This document shows positions 1-7,728 of a stretch of 64,000 nucleotides of DNA, piece after piece; position 1 is the stretch's first letter; every line of letters begins with the position of its first letter. Below the pieces are notes generated by a model. That model was given only the letters and a program-made list of their open reading frames with translations. It ran no database searches and had not been told where the DNA came from. This DNA comes from Streptomyces sp. NBC_00459 (GTDB lineage Bacteria > Actinomycetota > Actinomycetes > Streptomycetales > Streptomycetaceae), in assembly GCF_036013955.1 (NCBI RefSeq), contig NZ_CP107903.1, forward strand, positions 4,216,001-4,280,000, written 5' to 3'. Made by a program: the position numbers and the translations under genes.

Positions 1-1196
1 TCGCCGTCCTGTCGCCGCACGGCGACGGGGAAGCCGAACTCCCCATACCCGCCCACGAGTCGACCGGCGACGAGCCCGCCTACGTCATCTACACCTCCGG
101 CTCCACCGGCAACCCGAAGGGCTGCGTCGTCGGCCACCGCCAGGTCCTCGCCCTGCTGCGGGCCGCGCTGCCGCTGTTCGACGTGACCGCGGACGACCGG
201 TGGGCGCTGTTCCACTCGTTCAGCTTCGACGTCTCCGTCTGGGAGTTCTGGGCCTCCATGGCCACCGGCGCCACCGCCGTGACCGTCCCCCTGCGCATCG
301 CCCAGTCCCCGGCCGACTTCCTCGCGCTGCTCGGCGCCGAACGGGTCAGCGTCCTCGGCCAGGTGCCGTCCGTCTTCCGCTCCCTCGCCATGGCGTACGA
401 GGAGGCCGGCCGCCCCGAACTCTCCTTGCGCTACCTGGTGTTCGCAGGCGAGGCCATCGACCTCGACGTGGTCGCCGCCTTCCTGAAGGCCTACCCGGGC
501 AGCGCGCCCACGGCCGTCAACATGTACGGCCCCACCGAGACCACCGTCTACGCCACCCACCGCGCCCTGTCCGACGCCGACTTCGACGGTCCGGTGCGCT
601 CGCCGATCGGCGCCGGACTGCCGCATCTGCGCCTGGAGATCCGCGACGCCGACCTTCGGCCCCTGCCCGACGGTGAGAGCGGCGAACTGCTCATCGCCGG
701 CCCGGGCGTCGCCGACGGCTACCTCGGCCGCCCCGATCTCACCGCCGAGCGCTTCGTCACCCTCGACGGACCCGACGGACCCGACCGCTACTACCGCACC
801 GGCGACCTCGCCCGCCGTCTGCCCGACGGCTCCTTCGAGTACCTCGGCCGCAACGACCAGCAGATCAAGCTGCGCGGCTACCGCATCGAACTCGGCGAGG
901 TGGAGGCGGCGCTGCGCGGCCACGACCTCGTCAAGGACGCCGCCGTCACGGTGATCACCACCGCGGCCGGGGCCACCTTCTTCGTCGCCTGCGTCGTCGT
1001 CGCCGAGAACGCGCCCGCCAAGCCCGCCGCCGAACTGCGCGGGTACGCCCAGACCGTCCTGCCGCGCTACATGGTCCCCGACCGCTACCAGGTCGTGGAC
1101 GCCCTGCCGCTCACAGGCTCGGGCAAGCTCGACCGCAAGGCGCTCACCGAACTGGCCGCCACCCGCCCGGCCCGCACCCCGAAGGCGGCCCGATGA
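1..1196 (+). CDS. NRPS stand-alone adenylation domain protein, C-terminal part (5' end outside window)
   Basis: The frame is open from the first base (codons in phase with position 3) and stops with TGA at 1194-1196. It shows the A-domain core motifs in order: A3 (YTSGSTGNPKG, near 93-125), the A4 region FDVSVWEFW, A5 (MYGPTETTV), A7 (YRTGDLARR), A8 (GRNDQQIKLRGYRIE) and A10 (LTGSGKLDRKAL). It then ends about 15 residues later without a carrier protein, so it is a free-standing adenylation enzyme. It activates an amino or aryl acid as acyl-AMP and would load a carrier protein elsewhere. The pocket reads roughly D-V-W-G-V-A-M-V-Y-K, which I do not match to a known substrate code. It lies 206 bp upstream of the deazapurine operon on the same strand, so it may belong to it or be the edge of another cluster. 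Confidence 0.9.
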   Translation, partial: AVLSPHGDGEAELPIPAHESTGDEPAYVIYTSGSTGNPKGCVVGHRQVLALLRAALPLFDVTADDRWALFHSFSFDVSVWEFWASMATGATAVTVPLRIAQSPADFLALLGAERVSVLGQVPSVFRSLAMAYEEAGRPELSLRYLVFAGEAIDLDVVAAFLKAYPGSAPTAVNMYGPTETTVYATHRALSDADFDGPVRSPIGAGLPHLRLEIRDADLRPLPDGESGELLIAGPGVADGYLGRPDLTAERFVTLDGPDGPDRYYRTGDLARRLPDGSFEYLGRNDQQIKLRGYRIELGEVEAALRGHDLVKDAAVTVITTAAGATFFVACVVVAENAPAKPAAELRGYAQTVLPRYMVPDRYQVVDALPLTGSGKLDRKALTELAATRPARTPKAAR

Positions 1197-1402
1197 GCCC
1201 CGCCCCGCAGCATGCGGCCGGGCCCTGGCCGAGTCGGCCTCCGCGGCCACGGCGGATCCCGCGGCCCGGCCGACGGACCGCCTGAGGGCGCTCCGCGTCT
1301 GGCCACTGGCGGTCATGGCAGTCACCTGCCACCGACACGTCATGACACCGAACCTTCGCAGCCTCCAGGATCTGTGCAGGTACTCGACACCATCCGAGCA
1401 CC

Positions 1403-1801
1403 ATGGAAGAGAGGACCCGGACCTTGCTGTCCATCACCAAGGAGTTCCACTTCTCCGCGAGCCATCAACTGTCCGGCCTTCCACCGGACCACCAGTGCGG
1501 CCGGCTGCACGGCCACAACTACGTCGTGATGCTCGAACTGAGCGGGCACGCCGACCTGTTGGCCGACGTCGGCTTCGTGCGCGACTACGGCGAACTGGGC
1601 GTCGTCAAGAAGTGGATCGACGACACCGTCGATCACCGTCATCTCAACGACCTGCTGCCCGAGGTGAATCCGACGGCCGAGCACCTTGCCATGTGGATCT
1701 ACCGGACGTGGTCTGCGGACTTCCCGGAGCTGACCGCCGTGCGGGTCTCCGAAACGCCCAGGACCTGGGCGACGTACCGGCCCGCCGGTCCCACCGACTG
1801 A
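1403..1801 (+). CDS. queD: QueD/PTPS-family 6-carboxytetrahydropterin synthase
   Basis: Converts dihydroneopterin triphosphate to 6-carboxytetrahydropterin, the second step from GTP to the 7-deazaguanine core. About 132 residues, normal for the family. The zinc and active-site pattern is visible: HFSASH near residue 15, catalytic-type Cys followed by HGH (CGRLHGHNY, Cys32 by the ATG start), and DHRHLND in the middle. ATG 1403 has no clear ribosome site. TTG 1424 is preceded by GAGAGG at 1410-1415 and would start right at the conserved ITKEFHFSASHQL core, so 1424 may be the true start. First gene of the deazapurine operon, followed after 109 bp by queE. Confidence 0.88.
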   Translation: MEERTRTLLSITKEFHFSASHQLSGLPPDHQCGRLHGHNYVVMLELSGHADLLADVGFVRDYGELGVVKKWIDDTVDHRHLNDLLPEVNPTAEHLAMWIYRTWSADFPELTAVRVSETPRTWATYRPAGPTD

Positions 1802-1910
1802 CCGCGTACCCGACCGGATCACCGGACGAGTTCCCGCACGAGTTCCCGCACTACTACCCGGACACCGTTCCGGATCGACGAGCCCGGTCGGGCTCAAGGG
1901 GGTGGTGAAG

Positions 1911-2634
1911 ATGGCGGTTCCGAAGCTCGTGGTGAACGAGATGTTCGGACCCACCTAGCGCCGTACAGGGCGAAGGACCTTCCACCGGAAGGTCGTGTGC
2001 GTTTCTGCGTCTCGGCGGTTGCAACCTGACCTGCCGCTGGTGCGACACACCGTACACGTGGGACTGGAAGGGCGAGTCGGACAGCGGCATCGCCTACCGT
2101 GCGGCGGACGAGCTGCACGCGCTGACCGTCACCGAGGTCACCGAGCGGCTGCTCGGCTTCGGTGTCGACCTGATCGTCGTCTCGGGCGGTGAACCGCTCA
2201 GCCAGCAGGACCGGGTACTGCCCGTGATCCGGGCCCTCCGGGAACACCGGGTGGCGGTCGAGTTCGAGACCAACGGCACCGTGGAGCCGAGCGACGCGCT
2301 GGTGGCGACCGGGGCCCGGTTCAACGTGTCTCCGAAGCTCGCGCACTCGGGGGTCGCCGAGGAGCGGCGCATCGTCGCGCAGGCTCTGCGGCGGTTCGCC
2401 CGACTGCCGGAGGTCTCCTTCAAGTTCGTCTGCGGTGACACCGCCGATCTGGCGGAGGTCGACGAACTGGTGCGCCGGTTCGATCTCAAGAACGTGTGGG
2501 TCATGCCCAGGGGTCAGTCCCCCGAGGAGATCGACGCGGGAATGCGCACGCTCGCCGATGAAGTGACGGCACGTAAGTGGAATCTGTCCGGACGACTGCA
2601 TGTCAACGTGTGGGGAAGCAAGCGGGGTGTCTGA
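1911..2634 (+). pseudogene. queE: QueE 7-carboxy-7-deazaguanine synthase, frame interrupted by 7 bp with a stop codon
   Basis: Radical-SAM enzyme making 7-carboxy-7-deazaguanine (CDG). ATG 1911 has a strong AAGGGGGTGG ribosome site and reads the family start MAVPKLVVNEMFGPT, then hits TAG at 1956-1958. The rest continues in another frame from 1963 (VQGEGPSTGRSC, then the CX3CX2C cluster motif CNLTCRWC, then VSGGEPL) to TGA 2632-2634. Family members run GPT directly into (I/V)QGEG, so bases 1956-1962 (tagcgcc) are extra. No start codon serves the downstream frame before GTG 2224, which lies past the Fe-S motif. A +1 slip at ACC-UAG-C would rejoin the frames and add two residues. Either a real mutation, an assembly error, or recoding; everything else in the gene looks intact. 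Confidence 0.85.
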
Positions 2635-3234
2635 GTGAGCAGCAGCATCGAAGTGTTGACCGAGGATCTGGCGCTGTTGGAAGGGGAGGACAAGGACCCG
2701 TTGGAGTCGATCGCCCGCCAACTGCTGGTGGCGATCGGCGAGGATCCCGACCGTGAGGGGCTCCAGGAGACGCCGGCCCGTTACGCACGCTGGTGGCGCG
2801 AGTTCACCGGGTACGACCCCGGGACCGTGGACACCCTCTTCGAGACCACGGCCAGCGGCAGCCTGGTCGCCGTCTCCGGCATCAGCGTGTGGTCGCTGTG
2901 CGAGCACCACCTGCTGCCGTTCTCCTGCCGGTTCACCATCGGCTATCTGCCGCGGCAGAAGATGCTGGGCCTCAGCAAGTTCGCCCGGATCGCGCACCAG
3001 CACGCGCACAAGCTGCAGTCGCAGGAACAGCTGTCGCAGCAGATCTGCGACGACGTCGAGCGGCTCACCGGCTCCCCCGACGTGGCGGTCGTCGGACGTG
3101 GCGAGCACCTGTGCATGGGGATGCGCGGCATCCGGACGCCCGCCACCATGACCACCGCCGTGTGGCGGGGCGCGTTCAAGGACGCGGCGCTGCGCAGCGA
3201 GCTCATCGCACTCACCAACGACCGCAACTGCTGA
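2635..3234 (+). CDS. folE: GTP cyclohydrolase I (pathway copy)
   Basis: Opens GTP to dihydroneopterin triphosphate, the first committed step of the deazapurine route. 199 residues, normal FolE length. The zinc ligands are visible as CEHH (Cys89, His92 region) followed by LLPFSCRFTIGY, and the third ligand Cys lies in GEHLCMGMRG near residue 160. GTG 2635 follows the queE stop with no gap, indicating translational coupling. A cluster-borne FolE dedicated to nucleoside synthesis beside the housekeeping one is typical of 7-deazapurine clusters. The start is set by the abutting stop of queE and a reasonable N-terminal length. Confidence 0.95.
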   Translation: MSSSIEVLTEDLALLEGEDKDPLESIARQLLVAIGEDPDREGLQETPARYARWWREFTGYDPGTVDTLFETTASGSLVAVSGISVWSLCEHHLLPFSCRFTIGYLPRQKMLGLSKFARIAHQHAHKLQSQEQLSQQICDDVERLTGSPDVAVVGRGEHLCMGMRGIRTPATMTTAVWRGAFKDAALRSELIALTNDRNC

Positions 3235-3248
3235 GGAGAGGACACGGC

Positions 3249-4406
3249 ATGCGGATCTCCGAACCCAGGCGGACCGGACTGAGCTTCGACGACGTCCTGT
3301 TCGTACCCCGGCGCACCTCGCTGACCAGCAGGCGGCAGGCCGACACCAGCAGCGAGCTGCTGCCCGGGCTGACCCTGAGGGTGCCGGTCGTCTCGGCCAA
3401 CACCCAGTGGTGCACCGGCGACCGGATGGCGGCGGCGATGGCACAGCGGGGCGGCCTCGGCATCCTGCACCGGATGCAGACCGTCGAGCAGCAGGTCGCC
3501 CAGCTGGACGCGGTCAAGGCCGTACGGGTCGACGGTGAGCAGGGCGAGAGTCCCACGCTCGACGCCGCGGGGCGGCTGCTGGCCGGTGCGGCCGTGGGCG
3601 TCACCGGCGACTGGCGCGAGCGCGCGGCCCAACTGGTCGCGCACGGCGCGGACGTCCTGCTGGTGGATGTCGCGCACGGGCACAGCGACCAGGTCATCGA
3701 CACCGTCAAGGAACTGCGCTCCACCTACCCCGGCACGCCGCTCATCGCGGGCAACGTGGCCACGGCGGAGGGCGTACGGGACCTGGCGGCGGCCGGCGCC
3801 CAGTCGGTGAAGGTGGGGATCGGGCCGGGCGGTGTGTGCACCACGCGGCTGGTCGCGGGCACCGGCGTGCCGCAGCTCACCGCCGTCATGGACTGTGCCG
3901 ACGCGGCGGCGGAGGCCGGCGTGACGATCATCGCCGACGGCGGCATCCGGCAGGCCGGTGACATCGCCAAGGCGCTCGCGGCCGGGGCCCACGCCGTGAT
4001 GCTGGGCTCGGCGCTCGCGGGCGCCGACGAAAGCGCGGCCACCCCGGTGGAACGGGACGGCCGGCACTACCGGGTCAGCAACGGCTTCGTCTCACTCGGC
4101 ATGGAGCTCACCCTGCGCAGGGCGGCCGGTGGCACGGTCACCCAGGAGGAGCTGGACGACTACGTCCCGGAGGGTGTCGAGGCGACCTTCCCCGCCTCCG
4201 GGCCGCTGTCGCGGACGCTGCGCCAGCTGGTCGGTGGTGTGCAGTCCGCGATGAGCTACTCGGGCGCCCGCGACCTGGGCGCCTTCCGCGCGCAGGCCGA
4301 GTTCGTCCGGGTGACGGCCGCCGGCCGCGCGGAGAACGTTCCGCACGCCCGTGAGCGGTCGGTGCAGATCGACACCGACCACGCCGCGAAGGCGGTGGCG
4401 GGATGA
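3249..4406 (+). CDS. GMP reductase / IMP dehydrogenase-like TIM-barrel enzyme
   Basis: 385 residues starting at ATG 3249, 14 bp after folE with GAGGAGAGG in front. IMPDH/GMPR fold: N-terminal LSFDDVLFVPRR, the phosphate-loop DGGIRQAGDIAKALAAGA, and the catalytic loop GIGPGGVCTTR with nucleophile Cys197 and the neighbouring Thr. There is no CBS pair, so it resembles GMP reductase in layout. The usual phosphate/flap signature is replaced by GFVSLGMELT, unlike housekeeping GuaB. In the tubercidin/toyocamycin logic this enzyme removes the C2 amino group from the deazaguanine nucleotide; that assignment is by family and context, not shown by sequence alone. Overlaps the next gene by 4 bp. Confidence 0.88.
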   Translation: MRISEPRRTGLSFDDVLFVPRRTSLTSRRQADTSSELLPGLTLRVPVVSANTQWCTGDRMAAAMAQRGGLGILHRMQTVEQQVAQLDAVKAVRVDGEQGESPTLDAAGRLLAGAAVGVTGDWRERAAQLVAHGADVLLVDVAHGHSDQVIDTVKELRSTYPGTPLIAGNVATAEGVRDLAAAGAQSVKVGIGPGGVCTTRLVAGTGVPQLTAVMDCADAAAEAGVTIIADGGIRQAGDIAKALAAGAHAVMLGSALAGADESAATPVERDGRHYRVSNGFVSLGMELTLRRAAGGTVTQEELDDYVPEGVEATFPASGPLSRTLRQLVGGVQSAMSYSGARDLGAFRAQAEFVRVTAAGRAENVPHARERSVQIDTDHAAKAVAG

Positions 4407-4987
4407 GCGGGACGCAGACCACCGCGCAGGACGCCGTGGCGGGCGAGCAGCCCGGCATGTGGACCCGGCAGGGTCCCTACCTCCTCGACATGGCGACCTT
4501 CGGGCAACTGCTGGAGGACATCGCCGAAGAGGTACGGGCCGCGGGCTTCGTGCCGGACGCCGTGCTCGCCGTGGCCCGCGGCGGGCTCGCCGCGGGCGGA
4601 TATCTGACCTGCGCGCTGGACGTGCCGGTGATGCACACCGTGCGGGTGCGCCGCACGGCCGACGACAGCCGGTACGCCGCCAAGCAGCGCCCGGTCATCG
4701 ACGGCCCGCTACCCGTCGGACTGGGCGCCGGCGACAAGGTGCTGGTCGTCGACGACATCGTGGGTACGGGCACGACCGCCGACACGGTCCTGGAGTTCCT
4801 GGCCGACGCCGGGGTCGCCCGGCAGGACGTGCGGTTCGCCGCGGTCGTACGCAACCACCGCAGCGGCTACGAGCCGGATCACTGCCCCGCGGTCATCGAC
4901 GACTGGATCGTCTTCCCCTGGGAGACGGCCCGGGAGACCACGGACGACTGCCGTCCGTTCCCGGCCGGGGCACGGGTGCGCCGGTGA
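4403..4987 (+). CDS. Phosphoribosyltransferase (PRPP-dependent) for the deazapurine base
   Basis: 194 residues; ATG 4403 overlaps the previous stop (ATGA). The type I PRTase PRPP loop is clear as VLVVDDIVGTGTT near residues 112-125, and an N-terminal VLAVARGGLAAGG corresponds to the PPi-binding loop. The fold is closest to xanthine/hypoxanthine-type PRTases. In context it should attach ribose-5-phosphate from PRPP to the CDG base, which is how tubercidin-type pathways make the nucleotide. Its place between the reductase and the decarboxylase, both overlapping by 4 bp, supports a tightly coupled operon. Confidence 0.88.
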   Translation: MSGTQTTAQDAVAGEQPGMWTRQGPYLLDMATFGQLLEDIAEEVRAAGFVPDAVLAVARGGLAAGGYLTCALDVPVMHTVRVRRTADDSRYAAKQRPVIDGPLPVGLGAGDKVLVVDDIVGTGTTADTVLEFLADAGVARQDVRFAAVVRNHRSGYEPDHCPAVIDDWIVFPWETARETTDDCRPFPAGARVRR

Positions 4988-6255
4988 GGCGCCGCGGACC
5001 GGGCGGCGGCTTCCCGGGCAGCGGACTGACCCGGTCCGCGGACGCGGGCACGCTCGGGTTGCCCGGCTGCTACGACGCCGTCGACCTGTACACGTACGAC
5101 CGGCGGATCAGCAGCCGCGTCGAGGCGGCGCAGACACTCGCCGGGATCGAGAAGGAGCACGGGGCCCGGCCGACGGTGGTGTTCACGGACATCGCCGAGC
5201 GGCCGGGTACCCGGGTGCTGTGCCACCCGTATCCGAGGGAGGTGCTCCTGGCCGCGTTGGGCACGACGGAGGAGAAGCACCTTCCGGAGATGTCCCGGCG
5301 GCTCGCCGGGCCCGTCCCGTCACACGGCACCGCCGAGCGGCCTGCCGTGACGCGGCGGGAGTTGCCCGGGCTGCTGGACGATCTGCCGATCCTCCAGCAC
5401 CGGCCCGCCGACGCGGGGCCGTACATCACGGCCGGGGTCGGCGTGACCACGCGGCCCGACGGCAGCGGCGTCAACCTGGGCTTCTACCGCACCCAGGTGG
5501 TCGGCCCCGACAAGGCGCGGATCTTCCTGGACCCGCGCACCGACGGGCACCGCAATCTGCTCGCCTGGCTGGAGACCGGCCGCCCCATGCCGATCTCGCT
5601 GTTCCTCGGCGCCGACCCGGCGGTGACCGTGGTGGCCGCCTCGCGGCTGCCGGCCGAGGGCGACGACTACGACATCGCGGCGCGGCTCCTCGGCCGCTCG
5701 CTGGGCGTGGGCGGTTTTCCGCCGGTGCCGGACGACGCCACCCATGTCGTCACCGGGTTCGTCGAGGAGCGGGACGAGGTCGAGGGGCCGTTCGGCGAGT
5801 TCAAGGGCTACTACGCCGAAGCGCGGCGCAGCAACGTGCTCACCGTCACCGGAGTGTCCGCCACGCCGGGCGCGCCGTGGCCGACGATCGTGGCAGGAGC
5901 CCGGTCGGGGCTGACCCTGATGAGCTTCCAGAACGAGTACCTGATGTACGCCCATCTGCAGGGCCTCGGGTATCCGATCAGGTCCGTGCACTACTCGGTC
6001 AGGGCGCGGGGCGAATTCGTGGCGTACATCGAAACGGACGCGCCGAGCCAGGAACTGGTGCGCGAGGCGATGGCCTTCGACGTACGCTCCAAGGTGGTCA
6101 TCTGCGGCCCCGACCTCGCCAACCCGGGTCAGGCACTGGCCACTTACGGCTTCACCACCCGGACCGAGCCCTACTACCGCAAGGGCCGGGTGGAGGGGGA
6201 ACGGATCGGACTGGCCCTGGTGATCCCACCGGACGGCTGGCCGACCGAGTACTGA
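4984..6255 (+). CDS. UbiD-family decarboxylase
   Basis: 423 residues from GTG 4984, which overlaps the upstream stop (GTGA). UbiD/Fdc family: prenylated-FMN-binding region GPYITAGVGV near residue 145, central ISLFLGADPA, and the active-site strip EGPFGEFKGYY near residues 267-277 carrying the Glu used in (de)carboxylation. These enzymes need a UbiX-made prFMN cofactor; no ubiX is in the window, so it must be supplied elsewhere. The obvious substrate is the C7 carboxylate of the CDG-derived nucleotide, giving an unsubstituted 7-deazapurine as in tubercidin. The open frame extends further upstream, but those residues lie inside the PRTase gene and do not align with UbiD. Confidence 0.9.
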   Translation: MRRRGPGGGFPGSGLTRSADAGTLGLPGCYDAVDLYTYDRRISSRVEAAQTLAGIEKEHGARPTVVFTDIAERPGTRVLCHPYPREVLLAALGTTEEKHLPEMSRRLAGPVPSHGTAERPAVTRRELPGLLDDLPILQHRPADAGPYITAGVGVTTRPDGSGVNLGFYRTQVVGPDKARIFLDPRTDGHRNLLAWLETGRPMPISLFLGADPAVTVVAASRLPAEGDDYDIAARLLGRSLGVGGFPPVPDDATHVVTGFVEERDEVEGPFGEFKGYYAEARRSNVLTVTGVSATPGAPWPTIVAGARSGLTLMSFQNEYLMYAHLQGLGYPIRSVHYSVRARGEFVAYIETDAPSQELVREAMAFDVRSKVVICGPDLANPGQALATYGFTTRTEPYYRKGRVEGERIGLALVIPPDGWPTEY

Positions 6256-6295
6256 ACCGGGCACCGACACCGCACCGAGTGAGGACTGCACGACG

Positions 6296-6802
6296 ATGGA
6301 TCGATTCGCGCGAGCGCTGCCCGCGGCCCTGTTGGTGATCCCCGGGCCGGGCGGCACCGTGACCTTCATCCGCCAGCTCAAGGGGCCGTACGCGAACAAC
6401 TGGCTGCTGCCCGGGGGCGGCATCGAGCCGGGCGAGCCGGCCGAGGCCGCGGCGCTGCGGGAGGCGCGTGAGGAGACCGGTATCGCCGTGCGCTCCTGTT
6501 CGCTGTTCGCCGTCTACGAGTTCACCGGCACCTGGGAGCAGGGGGGCTACCACCTGCTGATGTTCGCCTTCCTGGCCGACGGCGAGTACGCGCCGCCGCC
6601 CGGATTCGCCGGGGACAACGTCGGCGCGATCCGGCAGGCCCGGATCGGCGAGATCGACATGCACTCCACGGATCTGCAGATCCTCACCGATGCCGGACTC
6701 GCCTCCTACGACGAGGAGACCATCGCCCGGGCGCTGGCCGCGGACGGTGTCACGATGCACGCGCACCGGGTGGCGTCCACCGCCCGGTGCGGTGCTCCGT
6801 GA
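6296..6802 (+). CDS. Nudix hydrolase
   Basis: 168 residues from ATG 6296. The Nudix box is complete (G41-x5-E47-x7-REAREE-x-G62). Nudix enzymes cleave nucleoside diphosphate-X or nucleotide phosphates; in tubercidin-type clusters the Nudix member is thought to remove phosphate from the finished nucleotide. The gene follows the UbiD gene by 40 bp in the same direction. Its last 53 bp overlap the 3' end of the convergent PfkB kinase gene. Substrate specificity cannot be read from the sequence. Confidence 0.9.
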   Translation: MDRFARALPAALLVIPGPGGTVTFIRQLKGPYANNWLLPGGGIEPGEPAEAAALREAREETGIAVRSCSLFAVYEFTGTWEQGGYHLLMFAFLADGEYAPPPGFAGDNVGAIRQARIGEIDMHSTDLQILTDAGLASYDEETIARALAADGVTMHAHRVASTARCGAP

Positions 6803-7688
6803 GCGCCGGATCCGCAGCCAGGGCCCGGCAGGTGCTCTGCCGGCAGCCGATCGTGAGCCGCGCCGCACGCAGCCCCAGAGCCAATGCCTCCCCGGGGCTC
6901 GCGCCCCTCACGAGGTGGACGACGAACGCGGACGCCAGGGCGTCGCCGGCCCCGGTGTCGTCGGCGCACGGCCCGGCCTCGGCGGGCAGGGTCAGCGGCA
7001 CCGGCTGCTCGGCGGAGACGACGGTGGCGCCGGCCGCACCCGCGGTCACCACGACCACGCGGGGCCCGAGCCCGAGCAGCCGGAGCGCCTGCTCGGCCGG
7101 GGTGGCCCGCCGTCCGGTGAGTGCCTCGGCCTCGCGGACGTTGAGCAGCAGCACGTCGTACAGCGGCAGCAGATGGGCGCGCGGGCCGAAGTCCCGTTGC
7201 CGGGTGGGCAGACAGCACATCGGTGTGCCGTTCTTCCTGGCCTCCCGCGACACCCAGGTGAGCAGGTCCTCGTCGAGCCCACCCTCGGCGACCACGGCCT
7301 TCGCCACCGCGACGGCCCGGGCGAGGGAGGCTCCGGCGAGGGACTTGGCCGCGGCCGGGTCGGGCAGCGTTATCCGGGAGGTGATCTGCCGTCCTTCCGC
7401 GTCGAGCAGGACGTCCCAGCGGCCCGTCCCGTCGGCGGTGCGCAACACATGGAGCCCTACGCCCAGGCCGGTGAGGTCCGCTTCGATGTCCGCGGCGTCC
7501 TGCCCGAACCCGGACAGCCCGGCGAAGACCGCGCGGGCGCCGAGCCGGGCCGCGTTGACCCCGAGGTTACGGCCGACGCCGCCGTAGTGCCGCTGCACGC
7601 CCCAGAGTTCGACCCCGCCCAGGGTGCCGGCGGCGAAGTACTTGCGGTCCACCACGAGCGAACCCAGCACGAGCACGTCGCACCCCAC
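6750..7688 (-). CDS. PfkB/ribokinase-family nucleoside or sugar kinase
   Basis: About 312 residues on the minus strand. Family marks are GGVGRNLGVNAARLG near residue 38 and the ATP/anion-hole signature DDTGAGDALASAF near residue 245. The longer open frame starts at 7754, but GTG 7688 (VGCDVLVLGSLVVD) fits the family start, has GGGGG upstream, and leaves room for the divergent exporter gene. It is the only minus-strand gene in this operon block and overlaps the Nudix gene tail. The first motif is like pseudouridine or adenosine-type kinases. Likely roles are phosphorylating a nucleoside for salvage or self-protection, or feeding the pathway; none is proven. Confidence 0.85.
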   Translation of the reverse strand: MGCDVLVLGSLVVDRKYFAAGTLGGVELWGVQRHYGGVGRNLGVNAARLGARAVFAGLSGFGQDAADIEADLTGLGVGLHVLRTADGTGRWDVLLDAEGRQITSRITLPDPAAAKSLAGASLARAVAVAKAVVAEGGLDEDLLTWVSREARKNGTPMCCLPTRQRDFGPRAHLLPLYDVLLLNVREAEALTGRRATPAEQALRLLGLGPRVVVVTAGAAGATVVSAEQPVPLTLPAEAGPCADDTGAGDALASAFVVHLVRGASPGEALALGLRAARLTIGCRQSTCRALAADPALTEHRTGRWTPPGARAS

Positions 7689-7728
7689 AGAATGACCCCC
7701 GGATATCGAAGAGAGAGGAAAGGGATTG

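Noticed and set aside
1129..1402. Possible short gene between the A domain and queD
   Set aside because: 206-bp gap with no start plus ribosome site; frames are Arg/Gly low-complexity.
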